Part shown: piece by piece, positions 22,263 to 34,124 of the stretch
How positions within the stretch are numbered: the first letter of the stretch is position 1
Layout of the letters: each line of letters begins with the position of its first letter
Source: Trogon surrucura
Taxonomy: Eukaryota; Chordata; Aves; Trogoniformes; Trogonidae
Length of the DNA: 64,000 nucleotides
Reading direction: 5' to 3'
NCBI GenBank assembly: GCA_020746105.1
Contig: CM036642.1
Location: 5,611,501-5,675,500 of the forward strand
Notes under the pieces: generated by a model
Databases searched by the model: none
The model's input: only the letters and a program-made list of their open reading frames with translations
What the model was told of the DNA's origin: nothing
Program-made: the position numbers and the translations under genes

Positions 22263-23228
22263 AGCCGGTGCTGTTTAATATATTCATCAACGATCTGGAT
22301 GAGGGATTAGAGAATGTTGTCAGCAAGTTTGCTGATGATACGAAGTTGGGGGGAGTGGTTGACACACCAGAAGGCTGTGCAGCCATTCAGAGAGACCTGG
22401 ACAGGCTGGAGGGCTGGGCGGGGAGAAATCTGATGAAGTTTAATAAGGGCAAGTGTAGAGTTTTGCACTTGGGAAAAAATAACCCCATGTGCCAATATAG
22501 GTTGGGGACTGCCCTGCTGGAGAGCAGTGCAGGGGAAAGGGACCTGGGGGTTCTAGTGGACAGCAGGATGACCATGAGCCAGCAGTGTGCCCTCGTGGCC
22601 AAGAAGGCCAATGGCATCCTGGGGTGTATTAGAAGGGGAGTAGCAAGTAGGTCAAGAGAGGTCCTCCTGCCCCTCTACTCTGCCCTGGTGAGGCCGCATC
22701 TGGAATATTGTGTCCAGTTCTGGGCCCCTCAGTTCAAGAAGGACAGGGAGCTGCTGGAGAGAGTCCAGCACAGAGCCACAAAGATGGTGAAGGGAGTGGA
22801 GCATCTCCCTTATGAGGAAAGGCTGAAGGAGCTGGATCTCTTTAGCTTGGAGAAGAGGAGGCTGAGGGGTGACCTCATCAATGTTTATAAATATGTCAAG
22901 GGGGAATGTCAGGAGGATGGAGCCAGGCTCTTTTCAGCGGCGTCCACTGACAGGACAAGGGGCAATGGGTGGAAGCTGGAACACAGGAGGTTCCAGAAAA
23001 ATATGAGGAAAAACTTTTTCACTGTGAGGGTGACTGAGCACTGGAACAGGCTGCCTAGGGAGGTTGTGGAATCTCCATCTCTTGAGACATTCAAAACCCG
23101 CCTGGACGCGTTCCTGTGCGCTCTAGTGTAGGTGATCCTGCTCTGGCAGGGGGGTTGGACTAGATGATCTTTGAGGTCCCTTCCAACCTTTAACATTCTG
23201 TGATTCTGTGATTCTGTGATTCTATGAT
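22263..23228 (+). mobile_element. young 5'-truncated CR1 LINE
   Basis: Open frame without interruption to a stop at 23131, about 290 codons. It begins mid-reverse-transcriptase ([12 protein letters not shown]), has the catalytic FADDTKLGG motif (residues 25-33 of the frame starting at 22256) and continues through [15 protein letters not shown] and EHWNRLP to the ORF2 C-terminus. The 3' UTR and four octanucleotide units (ATTCTGTG x3, ATTCTATG, 23195-23226) are intact. Full CR1 ORF2 is far longer, so this is a dead-on-arrival 5'-truncated copy. The ATG at 22256 belongs to the tail of the upstream CR1, not to ORF2. The intact frame indicates a fairly recent insertion. It has no RNA-gene or host function that I can see. 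Confidence 0.95.
23195..23228 (+). repeat. CR1 3' octanucleotide tail
   Basis: Three ATTCTGTG units and one ATTCTATG unit followed by AT. This is the diagnostic 3' end of CR1, used for target-primed reverse transcription. Confidence 0.92.
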
Positions 23229-25749
23229 CCTCCTCAGCCGCCAGCCACGCTTCCCAGTCACACTGTGGGCAAGTTTTTCTGGGCTCGTGTAAACGTTTTC
23301 ATCTCTGTGTTATGCTTTCTGTTACCACGGGGAAAGAAGGACAAGTTGTAAGGTTAGGGCTCAGGGTTGCCCCGCCATACTAATGGCATTGGGCAGCATC
23401 CTCCCGGGCTGGCGCTGGCTGGGCTCGGTGACGCCTGGCACGGCTCTGGTCTCCAAGGTGACTATCTCCTTCCCCAGCCTTTGAACTCCAAGTGATTTCT
23501 TGTCTCTGAACGCGGCGGCGGGTCTGCCGGCATTTCTGCACGCCGCGCCGAGATGGCTCTGCTGCCCGGGATGCGTTTCTCAGTCTGATCAACAAAGTGT
23601 TCTGGTCAGATAAGGCTGACTCGGATTGTCACAAGCTTAAATAAATAAATACCTGTCTCTGTAACAAACGTGCTCGGAGGTGTTGAGAAAGCTCCCAGGT
23701 TTTCTTCTGCCGGATGTTCTCCTCCAGTGCAGCTCTGGGTGGGCACAGTGAAACCAAATAAAGCCCCTCGGTGAGTTGGGGCCGTGGGAAACAGGTAGGG
23801 GAGCTCGTGAAGGTGGTGGATGGATCAGAAAGGCCAGGGATCTGTCTGGAATAGGGAGCTGAACACCCCGGAGCCTCGGAGGGGCAGTGAGGTGGGGGGA
23901 GCCTGTTGCAGGACCGGGGGCGCGGGGTCAGAGCTCTGCTCTTCCTTGCTGCGGCGTGCACAGGTGTCCTCCCTCACAGATATTTATCTGCACGCTTTTG
24001 AGAATGACAGAAAGCAAAGAGAAAGAGGAGAAAAGATACATCTGAGGGGGCTGAAAGCTGCCCTTTGAGGACAATTTCACTGTGGAAGGCTTTACAACCT
24101 GAGCGACTGAATCTACTCACAATTCAGTGCCAAGCAAATACCCAAACGGTGTGAGCTCTCTCAGCTTTGATCCCCCAACGCAGGCGTGCCGCTCGGCGTG
24201 CGGAGTGACACCTGCCTGACCTGCTCTGTCCGTTATCCCCAGGGCTGTTTCCACAGTGCTCTGATATTTTGCATTGCTATGTCGGGTTTGTTCGATGCTG
24301 CGCCTCTTCCCGGTGCAGCTCCAGTGGGGTGCCCGGTGGGGTGGGTGCTGTGGGGCTGCGCCGCATCTTCGTCGTCTCTTCCGTCTCGCTGCTTTGTGTG
24401 GTTCGGTCTCCCTGGGTTGATAATGATGTATCGCTCCGAACTAGTCCGACTCTGCCCGGAGCGGAGTGGGCGTTATCGCATGTAATTCAGCACTCTCTGA
24501 CCGAGGGGGCTCACTTTCCTTGTCTAAGGACAGGTCTTGGAGTTCTGTGTACTTGTCTGGTTTTTTTGCATCCGTCAGTGTAGATTTTTGTAACTTGCTC
24601 GCTTCCAGGGCATGTGAATGTTCTCTCTCGGGCTGCTGGACATGATGTATCTCCCCAAAAAGCCCTGCGGGAGAAGCTCTGTCCATCTCGCAGGAGCCAT
24701 GTGAGTCCTGCCAGGCGAGAAGGGTCCGGGGAAACTTTACCACGCTGCACCCTCCATCCTCTGCCGTGAAGCCCCCTTCCTGGAGGTTAATACAGTCTTA
24801 ATCTCGGGCTCAGCAAGTCAGGGGTCGGCGCTCCTCTGTGAGGCAGGACAAGATAATCTGCTTATCTTCGAGTCCATCGCGCTGCCGCAGCCCTTTCTGC
24901 CTGCGGAGAATTAGTGCGACGCTATCAGGGATTACGTGTGCGTCCCCCCCAACCCTGACCTCCCGTAAATCTCTCAGGCTTCGGTGCCCGAGTGATGTGC
25001 TGCGGGGAAGTCGTGCCAAATGATAATAGCGCGGGACCGTAAATCCCTCCTTCTGCACTTAAGAGCCCGAGATTCCTGTGTCCTCCCGCCCCGAGAACAT
25101 CATGCAGCCGGGGGGATGTTTGTCAGCGCGAGGGTGCAGGCAGAGGCGAGGTGCTGCCCGCCCCAGGTCAGACCTGCTGCCAGCTCTGGAGCACCCGTGG
25201 CCGGGCACAGCGCTGCTCCGGGCTCTCTCTTCCTCACACAACACGAGGTTCAACCCCTCTGGCTTCTTCCTGGCACACTGGCCCGGCAGCTCGGCTGGGC
25301 GGGCAGCGCCGAAGCTCACCAAGGGGAGATTTTGGCTCAGGCTCAGCAATGTCAAGAGCTTCAGCTAATCCAGCAAAGCATCCAAACATCTCCCCGAGGC
25401 ACCAGCCAGCCCCGTGCCACAGATCTGCAGTTTGGTCTCCCCGCTTCTGAGATTTCCAGCCTCAGTAAAACCGAAAAGAGCTGCTTTTCTTGCTCTGTAA
25501 AACCCGATTTGCAGCCGTGTGGAGCTCGGGGCGATGAAGTGGCTGAAGGAGGGTGGGGGACGCTGTGTGATGCTGCAGTGGGTGGCAGGCGGGTGCCGGG
25601 GCAGGGACAGGGTGCTGCTGGGAGAACCCTCCAGCGCTGTGGGGAAGCCTGGCAGTGCGTGGTGGCAGCTGCCACATGCCTCGACGTTCCTCCTTCTCCC
25701 TCAGTGACATCCCTTTGTAAGCAGGTTTCAAAGGCGGCTCCCCCCCTTC
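23229..25749. other. TAATTA-free, gene-free spacer
   Basis: G/C-rich unique sequence with minor A/T-rich patches (23,575-23,680 with an AAATAAATAAATA run, and 24,080-24,150). No TAATTA, no repeat beyond the CR1, no coding frame with a domain. It contrasts with the motif-dense parts of the window. Confidence 0.5.
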
Positions 25750-26010
25750 CCCTTCTTTAGGAAGGTTTATATAAAACTTTAATTCTTGTAGCGCTGTTTA
25801 GAAGGGCTCATTACACCTCCCGAGCAAACAGCAGTCACAAGCGCGACACAAGCGCGCTGTGAAATATCAGGGTGACAAAATACTCGCGGCGCTATCTGCG
25901 GTGTGTCAACTCACCGTGTAACACCTCAATTTGTAAGGAAGATCGCGTGCCGTGCCCTATGATAAATGTTTAAATGAGGTGTTCAGACGAGTCAGATGTT
26001 GAGGAAGGAG
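25750..26010. promoter_or_regulatory. AT-rich island with T-box half-sites
   Basis: ACACCT occurs at 25813-25818 and 25921-25926 on the plus strand and AGGTGT at 25977-25982, so three T-box core half-sites lie within 170 bp. CpG-containing A/T-rich sequence surrounds them. Motif-based candidate only. Confidence 0.33.
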
Positions 26011-26504
26011 CTGATTTGTCCTTCTCAAGCAAAACATCCTGGCGCACCTGCTAATAACCCTGCAGGTGAGCAGCCCCGGCTTCCGAGCGAGCACCAGAGG
26101 GGATGCGCCATTGCTGGCCTTCAACTCCTGTTTCGGGACAAGAAGCTAACGTTTTCAGGAACAATTGTGGGTTTTTTTTGTGGGTTCTCAAAAATGAATT
26201 CCTGCCTCTCCCAGTTTTCCCTTGTGGTATCAGACCCTGGGGTCCAGGCTGGGATCCCCGGAGCAGGGGAGCCTCTTCTCCCGTCAGAGCTGCGACTGCT
26301 TTGCGAGGAAGGACTTCACACACGAGCAGACCAAGGGATGAGGTGGGCAGTGGCTGTCCCAAGGTGGCTCGGGGAGCTGGGGGCTGCAGGGACTGTTTTT
26401 CTGCCTCTTGCAGAGGCTCTCACAGGGTTGGTGCCCGGGCAGCGGTGCAGCGAGCCCCGGCAGAGCCGGTGGGCGCGGTGGTGTGATGCAGCGCGCGGCG
26501 TTCG

Positions 26505-26730
26505 AGGACAATATGGCGAGTAATCGCTGAGCAGAGGAGAATAAATCTCCAGTGTTAGGGGTGGATGTACAGTGCCGTAAAGCAAAGAGCCAATATAACA
26601 GTCTACATAACACCATTAGTCTGGGACCGAGGCGTTTGATATAGAACGAGAGATGGCATGAGCCAACAGGTCTCTACTTTATTTTTTTTCCTCTCGTTTA
26701 ATACAGTGTTCTGGATGCCGCTTTCTATGC
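26505..26730. promoter_or_regulatory. AT-rich island
   Basis: Contains the inverted repeat GGAGA-ATAAA-TCTCC (26536-26550), AGCCAATATAACAG and a T-rich stretch at 26,682-26,690. No ORF. Confidence 0.27.
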
Positions 26731-29700
26731 TCAATGTGTTTTATTGTTTTGCTCACCCTGAAAGAGGAACTGCTGGAGCTTTGATAAATGGATGGAAACG
26801 CTGAGCTGGTTGTCGCTGCAGCTTCCCTGGGCGCTCTGACCCAGCTGAGCCAGTCCCCACACAGGGGGGATGCAGGACGGGGGCGCTGGGTGTTTGGGGA
26901 ACAGGGCTGGAGGTGGGGGACTGACCCGTCGCTGCCCGACAGCCGAGCACTACCTCTGCTCTGGGCCTCTTCGTCCTCTGCCTGGGACAGCACGCAGAAC
27001 CTGTCCCGGCTGGAGCGTTAACTCGGTTACTGATTTTGCAGATGAAAGGGAGCTGGAGGAGTCAGGGGGGGAACATGGGTTGCAGAAAGCATCCGCCACA
27101 GCATCTGCTTCCCTGGAAGCGGTGCGGAGCCCTGATTATCTGCCTTTGATGTTGGCAGCCAGGGCCGGATCTGTCCAGGTTCTCTTGATGGATCGCCCCG
27201 TTAGCGCCTTGCCCCTCCGAAAGCTGCCTGGTGGGTGCTGCTGGAAGCTGAAGGGAGTGGTGAGTGGTCCCCGGGCTCTCCTCTGGCTTGGCGGGGCTGG
27301 ATCTGGTCCCCGGGGTGTGCCAGCGAAGCACGGAGCCAGCGGGAACGGGAAGGCTTGCAGAAGCGGCTGAACAAACCGTGTAAGCAGGACCTGGGGAAGG
27401 AACCACCGACTGCGAAAGCAATTTCGGAAGACAAATGTAATCTGCGGATCTGAATATCCACAAGCGAAATAGGAGGGAAGATAAAAAGAGCAAAAAGTCA
27501 GGGAATCCAAGCGGCGCCGGTTGCACTTCAAAGGGGAAGGGAGCCGGCTTATAGATTTACCGCCAGTTGTGGCGGTGCTGGCGCGGAGCGGAGAACCGGC
27601 ACGGCAGTGAGCTGGGGCTGCAGAGGAAGGGGAATTTTAAAAGCAGAATTTCAGACGCCTGTTTCCCCCTGGGTGAAATTACACAGAGAAATATTCTGGC
27701 AAAATACGAAAGGACCGAGATGAAAGCACAGCCCGGAATATACATTGCAAATGACATCTGTCCGGGAGGGACAGCAGAGCTCGCTCCAGAACGGGGACGT
27801 ACGTGGTCTGGGGGCCCAAAGCCCAGCTTTCCAGCACTGGTTTGTCGGCTGGAGGCGCAGGGGGACGGGCTGGCCCTCACCTAAGCTTGGGTCCCATGGG
27901 GCAGCCGATAACTGCCCGTTAAACCCCCCCAGTTTCTCTTGCCTCTCTGATTGAGAAGTGTTGACTAGAGCTGGGCAAACAGCGCAAAAAGGATTTGGGG
28001 ATGCTCGTGTGAATGCGCGGGTGCGGCAGGATGGCGCTAATCTGGAGCCGGCTGGGAAATGACACGGTGCCGGTGAAGCGAACCCCTCTCGGGAGCGGGT
28101 GCCTGGCACCCGGCTGCGGGGGGCACGGGCGGTGTGGGGGTGGCATGGAAACAAAGGCACCCCGGCAGCTTGGGAAAGGCTGCCTTTGCTTGCAGCTGAA
28201 AGCGCTGGGCAATAATAATCAAGAGTTATCGCTCGGCAATCACCATAGCAACGTCAAAACAGAAGCGGGAGTGAGATGCTTTCCTGCAGAGCAGGGAGGT
28301 GGCCGCCCCCCCGGGGGGCTTCCCGCATCCCCTCCCTGCAGCCACTCAGCCCAAACCAGGAGAAGGCAGAGCCTGAGCGGAGCCTGGCAGGAAGGAAAGT
28401 GGGTTTAAATGGCGAAGGCAGGAGCTCTTCCAGCCTCCAGGGAGCCCTGCCTTGCTGCAGAAGTACTGGGGACAGAGGCGACTCCCTGCATGGCCTCATC
28501 CGTGGTGCTCACTCTTGTCCCCATCAGAGGGTGCTGGCTGCTCGGCTGCGCTGCTCCTTGGGGTGGGTTGTCCCTCAACACCTTCTTTCTGGATGCCAGC
28601 CAAAGCGCTGGATTTTCTGCGTGGCTGAGGGCACAGGTCGCTGGTGGTGGTGGCTCCTTACGCTGCTCTGGAGGGACACAAGGCTCCTCCCGGCACCCGC
28701 TGCCGCCGCTGTGAAACAAGGAGCTCTTGCCTCGCTGGCGGTAGCTCCAGCGACGTCTCTCCTACCAGAGCTGCTAAGCCTCCATAAATACGCTTTTAAT
28801 AATCAAGCACTGTTTGTTTAGCATAAACCAACTCCCTGCCAAATCAATGAGGAAGCAGAGAGCGGTGTGTGGTTCAGAAACATAACTCAGGGGCTGCCTG
28901 GCGTGGTCCCTGCAGGGCTGGGGGGACATCCATCTCCTGTCCCTGCCACCAACCTCCTGCAGAGCCCCAGGGCAGGGCTGGCAGACTCCCAGCTGTTCCC
29001 TTTGGCTTCTGGGCTGCAACGTGGGGCTGGCAGAGGCTTCCAGGGGCTGTGCTCCCCAATGAGGGGCAGCGCTGGGAGCAGGGTGTGTGCCCTGAGCACC
29101 TCTCTGGTGATGTGAAGGTGCTTGTGTTGGTGGTTGTGTGTCGATGTCAGCGTGATGACTCTTGATCCATGCTGGCGCGGGGCAGCAAGGCAGCCCAGCC
29201 CTTCGCACGTCTCTATTCCAGTCTGGGGGGCAGGGATGGATGCTCTTGCTGGAGGGAATATATCTGCCGTGACTCGGTGGTGGGAGGAATTACGGCCTCA
29301 TATTTCATTAGTGAGCAGGGGAGAGTTGTTGAAAGCAGGCAGAGCTCTCCATCCATCTATCAAAGTGCTCACGGTTCAAGGTAGAGAGCGAGCGTGAAAA
29401 GAGCAGGGAGGCGATCGGTTGCCAAAGCTCTTTAAATAAGTAAGATGGGGAAGGGGGCAGGAGCAGGGGGGGAATCGTTCGTGCGGTTTCCGGAGCTGGA
29501 GGGTGAGGATGAATGAGACATCTGCGGGGTACGCACAGACCGGGGGCACTGCGTGCTGGGGATCTGCTGGGGCTCCGCTTTCCAGCGGGGAAATTTAAAA
29601 ACTCGGTCTCTGTAGGATTTGTTCGCTGCAGGGGATTGCAGCCGCACAAAGATGGAGGGGTCGGCTTCTGTCGTGGTGGGCTGGGCTGGGGTTTTGGGGG

Positions 29701-29914
29701 TGCATCTGCGGGAGCTGTTTCTCTTGCCCCACATCGGAGCTTATAGAGAGACAGGAATCACGAGGCGCTTTTCACGAGCAAAAGGTGGAAAAGCAGCTTC
29801 TGCCTTTGAAGGGCCAGACGAGGCTTTATCTTCTGGGAGACGAGCTGCAGACTGCCAGCTCCTCTCTTTGCTGATCCAGTGCCAGGCTGCAGGGGCTGAA
29901 GCAGCCTGTGGAGT
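26731..29914. other. mostly GC-rich spacer
   Basis: Three small A/T-rich patches (27,395-27,560 with ATAAAAAGAGCAAAAAG, 28,195-28,275, 28,765-28,870) sit in G/C-rich sequence. No TAATTA or octamer. Open frames on both strands are Pro/Arg/Gly/Ser-rich and lack domains. Confidence 0.5.
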
Positions 29915-30060
29915 TAGCAAAAGCCTTTATTTTACATTTGATATCTTGTTCAGATCAATATGGATTCCTTGAGCAATTCGGGGGCTTGTAGTCTCCTGAT
30001 TAGCTGTCCCTTTATCCAGGTAGATTTTTCTTATCTAGAGTAATTGTTGTTCCTACAGCT
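29915..30060. promoter_or_regulatory. AT-rich island
   Basis: A/T-rich block with GATATC, GAGCAATTCG, GATTAGC and a CTTATCT (GATA-factor type, minus strand) at 30030-30036. No coding potential. Confidence 0.28.
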
Positions 30061-31734
30061 GCAACATGACCTTAGCGGCAAGGGTATGCTGAGACAGTGC
30101 TGGGAGCTGCTCCCCGAGAAATACAGCTCCCCACGCCCAGGCCCCCCTCCCTGCCAACCCCTCCGCATTATCTCCCCATAAATTGTTTCTGAAGCTTTTT
30201 TTTGCCTTCCCAAGGTGAGAGGGGGCAATCTGGGAGGCAGATATATAAATCTAACCCCCTTAAAGGCCCCAGCGGTGGCCGTAGGGGGGAGGAGGAGGAG
30301 AAGGGGTGGTTACTGCTTGCGTGCCTCGGTGGTCTGCAGTCTGCCCCCAGGAGCTCTCTTGCCCAGCGTCCTTGGGTGGGAGTTTCAATTAACCGGTGCG
30401 GCTCGTCAGTCTACTCACAGCCCTGGCGTCTTCGGTGAGTTTGTGCGAGATGCTCCGGACCTGAGATTGGTCACGTTGGAAGTAAATTGGTGGTTAAAAT
30501 AAAAACCCTCTCCAGATGTGACAGTGATGAATGAGGGAGGCCAAGGGGACGCGAGGAGCTTGCTCCTTTCTTGAGACGCCAGCAAACATCTTGTCTTTCC
30601 CCGCGGCGGGAGCTCACTGCCTGGGACGCTCCTGCCGGAGCAGGAACACAGTGTCTCGGGTCACCAGCAGCAGCGCTGCCCTGAGACTTCCTCCCTCCCA
30701 CCCTTCTGAGGGCATTGCTTGTTTTCCCTAATTAGTTCCTGGAAACAAATACGGGGCAGACAATGAAGGAGAGATTTGCTGGGTCAGGCTCAACATCAGT
30801 CCCTCAAATGCCTCCTGACACCGGTACAGGCTGTACCTGGAAAACAAGCAGCTCCATTAAATTCGATGCATGCGTGAGCTGCTCTGGAGAGGCTGTCTCC
30901 ACGGAGCACCTGCCTGCTCCTCCTCTTTGTCTTTACCAGAAAAATCAGAGCCACAGGGTTTTGTTTTTTTTCTGTGGGTGCCCAACTCCGACCTACTGTC
31001 TTTCTGCAAATATCGCATTGAGATGCAGGCAGGCAGCTTTTCCCAGAATAAATTACGAGAAACCAGGGACGGGGACGAGGTGTACTCTTGAAAGCAGCTG
31101 GTGACTAAAGGTACGAGCCTGGGTGTTTTTCCCGACACCTGGCAAATTAGCTCCCCACTGACACTGGGAAGGACCAGCGCTGCTAAGCAGCTGAGGCTGA
31201 ATTTGGCAGCTAGCTTCGGCCAAGCTGACGTGGAGGGGAAAATTATCAAACCCACCGAATTCTTCAGCGTTTCTGCAATAAACCCCATCACCTTTTGGGT
31301 CCGGCGCGGTCCTGCGGCCCCGACTCTGCACAGGGAGGGACGGGCGAGGATGCCCGCGGGGTGGGGACGGGCTGGGGCTGCCCGGAGCATCCCGAGCATC
31401 CCGGCACTGCTGCGGCGGGGCCATGAGGGGGAGCTCAGCCCCTGCCTTCCTTCTTCTGGGTGCGGGGCGCCGGCTGCCCGGGAGAGCCCTCCTGCCTCTG
31501 CCCCCCGGAGCCCCCCCGGCCGTGCTGGGGCCACCAGGGTCGCGTTTGGTACCTGAAGCCCTCAATGTCGCTGCGGGTGCGATGGCGGGAGCTGGTCCCG
31601 CAGCCGCAGCACCCCGGTACCCGGCCGCAGCATCCTCATCCTCGCCCAGGTTCGCCCCGGTGTGCTGTGTCACCCGGCATTTGCAGGTGCCCGTGTCTGT
31701 GGCAGAAAGGGCAGAAAAGACGTGCACTTTTGTG
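30061..31734. other. spacer, one TAATTA
   Basis: Mixed composition. TAATTA at 30729-30734 in CCCTAATTAGTTCC. The 31,300-31,680 part is very G/C- and CpG-rich with a CCACCAGGG (31531-31539) that partly fits a CTCF core. The 225-residue frames overlapping on opposite strands here cancel each other as coding candidates. Confidence 0.45.
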
Positions 31735-31975
31735 TAGCATGATTTTCTGGAGGGAAAGAAAAGGAAAAAAAAAAAAGGACAAATTTCATCCTATGTCTGC
31801 AATTATTTTATTATGCAGCACTAATGAAAAATACACTTGAACGTCTAAAAAAGGCCTATGGTAAAGAGTTACTTAATGGAATAAATCACCTTAAATTAAG
31901 CAATTATCCCCTTGATTTTTTTTCTGTAAAACACCAACTGGCTGAAGGTGCTTCAGCTGTGTGTCTAATAACTGC
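31735..31975. promoter_or_regulatory. AT-rich island
   Basis: Begins with a 12-base A run (31765-31776), then complex A/T-rich sequence with GCAATTATTTTATTATGCA and CTTAAATTAAGCAATTATCC. No ORF. Candidate conserved element. Confidence 0.32.
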
Positions 31976-32869
31976 CGTGTGGGGAGAGCGTGCGGCGCGG
32001 GCGGGACAGCGGCTCTGCCCGTAGAGGAGGTGTTCCTCCAAACCCCATCGGAGCTGCGCGCACTGAGGGTGCATGGAAAATTCTTCCTTCTCTCCTCCTT
32101 TGAGGAATTCAAGACTTGTGATGGTTATGAGAGCTTGCCCAGGGGTGCCTGGGATCCCCCTTACTCAGGGGTGCTGGGCAGGGCACACCAGGTGCCTCGG
32201 CATCCTTACTGCAGGCGCCTGGATGAAACGAGGGGGATGCTGTGGCTCCGCTGCCTTTCCCTGGGGACAGGCGAAGCCCAGAGGTCGGTGGCTTAACTGG
32301 CCAGGTGTGACACGCGTCACACTCGGTGTCCCAAGTCAGCCCCGAGCTGCAGGGTGAGGAGGGTTTGCAGGGGAGGCTCCGCAGCTCGTTCAGCCGATTT
32401 CCTAAGAGACAGCGAGCCGCTCTCGCCTCTGCCGTGGCGCTGGCAAGGCGCTCAGCACTGGGTGGAACACGGGTGCGTGGCCCTGGTCCTGCACACCCCT
32501 GACCCGGCTGGGCTGGGCGCAGGACGTGGGACAAGGTGCAAAACCACCGGCAGCTCCGGCCGAGGCGGTGCAGCCTCTTCCCGCAGCCGCGCAGGCAGCC
32601 CCTGCGAGCGGGGAAGGGCGGGGGAGAGGCGATAAATAAATTAGCTAAATAAATAGCTGGGTTCTTCCAGGGGGGAAGATTTTCTTCTGATCCTGGGAAC
32701 TGAGCTTCATAAATATTAACGGGCTGACACGCCCCGGGGTGAGGGAACAGCTCTGCAGAGGAGGGCCAGGGGCCAGGATAGGGTTCCCAGTGGCATCGGC
32801 ATCCCCTTCCCACCTAGCCCTCACAGATATCAGTGAGGCGGCACCCAGTCCCGTTCCCCCGCCGATTCC
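31976..32869. other. GC-rich spacer
   Basis: G/C-rich unique sequence with a short A/T-rich patch at 32,630-32,720 (AAATAAATTAGCTAAATAAATAG). No gene supported. Confidence 0.45.
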
Positions 32870-33115
32870 ACCCTTCTCTGGCTTATTTGTTAAATATCCT
32901 GTAATTATATAGAAATAAAAGGCTCCTACAGATTAGGGGGTAATTATGCTTAATAGGAACAAAATGAATATTCCTGGTTAACCATTTGGATTTGGGAAGA
33001 CAGATGGCATATAACCCCGTGTTTACCTCCTAACGTCGCAGCGACGACAGCGCGGTAATTAACCAGTTGCTATCTGGCTCGTAACCAAAGGCGTTAATTG
33101 GTTAACCGTCCCGGT
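32870..33115. promoter_or_regulatory. AT-rich island with repeated GGTTAACC
   Basis: Two perfect GGTTAACC palindromes (32976-32983 and 33100-33107), a further TTAACC at 33059-33064, and TAATTA at 32941-32946 and 33056-33061. The segment GTTAATTGGTTAAC (33093-33106) resembles, imperfectly, an HNF1-type dyad. Motif density makes this one of the strongest enhancer candidates here. Confidence 0.42.
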
Positions 33116-33329
33116 GCGTACCCAGGTGGCTTTTTGGGTCGTTTATGGGGCCTCATCTTCGAGGCGAGCTGTCTGCATGGGCTGGGGGTGGTACTTCAGG
33201 GGCATCGTCTGCCCTGCCCATCCCCAGGGCCAGGGCCACCTCGTGCCACCTTGTGCCACCCCAGACCTCGCTGGTGTCACCCGTTCGGGAAAAGCAGGCG
33301 CCCAGTCGGTTGAGCAAGGCGGCTGCTGA

Positions 33330-33520
33330 TGGCAGCATGACAAGCAATATCCATAACTGCTCGTAATCTTCCGCAGACGTTCAATTGCTCCCATCCAGCT
33401 CCATTGAAGATGAAGAGGCTCCTATTATCTTGAGATCCTTCTGCCACCGGTATCGCAAACCGATGCTGACACGCGACCCGGGCGCGCTCAGAGCGACGCG
33501 CTTAATACAACACGCAGTTT
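33330..33520. promoter_or_regulatory. island grading into CpG-dense DNA
   Basis: Complex sequence with CAATATCC, TCAATTGC and CCTATTATC. Its right end enters a CpG-dense stretch. No coding frame. Confidence 0.27.
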
Positions 33521-33690
33521 GTCATCTCTGGCAAGGCGGCGAAACCGGGGGAGAGGAGCGGTAGATGCGTGGGCGGGAGGCGAAGGGGCTGCAGGCGGGG
33601 TCCTGTCCAAGGCAGGGTTTGAAGGAGAGCTGCTCCTCAGCCGTCGGGCCGGGGCTCGGAGCCCTCGGGCTCCGGCAGCCTCTTCCCGAG
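33455..33690. other. CpG-dense segment
   Basis: About 26 CpG in 235 bp at roughly 62-65% G+C, near the undepleted expectation. Suggests an unmethylated region. No promoter elements beyond CpG density. Confidence 0.45.
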
Positions 33691-33714
33691 TGACCCGGAC
33701 AAGTTTTGCTGCTG

Positions 33715-33880
33715 CAGCTGGAAGCCCCGTTGAATACAGATGCTGTGGTGCATTCAGATAGTATTAATAAACACACCAGCAGCCACAGGGAGAAGCTGAT
33801 GTTTACTGTAAATTCAGCATCTAACCAGAGACATCGCCTTGTCTTCTCCAGTTTAACAGCATTCATAATTTTGTCTTTTA
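33715..33880. promoter_or_regulatory. AT-rich island
   Basis: Contains AGTATTAATAAAC, TTTACTGTAAATTC (a TTTAC/GTAAA inverted pair) and TTCATAATTTTG. Candidate regulatory element. Confidence 0.3.
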
Positions 33881-34124
33881 AGAGCCTTCCCCCAGGGCCC
33901 CGAGGTGCCTTTTCTCATTTGAGGCTATTCCCAGTTGCCCACTGTGCCTCTCAAGAGCTCCCTCCCGGTTAAGCACATGCAGGACTGGCTTGTCTGAAAC
34001 AAAAAGAGCTGCCGAGACAGCTCCCTGACCCCGTCCTCGCGCCTCCTTACCGGGACCCCCGTGCCGGCGAGTGGGCGCCTGCGCCGTGCCGGGGGGCTTC
34101 TGGCTTGTTGTTCTCCTCCGTCAT

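Noticed and set aside
30857-31727. 225- and 224-residue minus-strand frames
   Set aside because: Overlap each other in different frames and oppose plus-strand frames; Ala/Gly/Pro-rich with no domain.
32109-32813. 234-residue minus-strand frame
   Set aside because: Cys/Pro/Arg-rich chance frame without domain or conserved motif.
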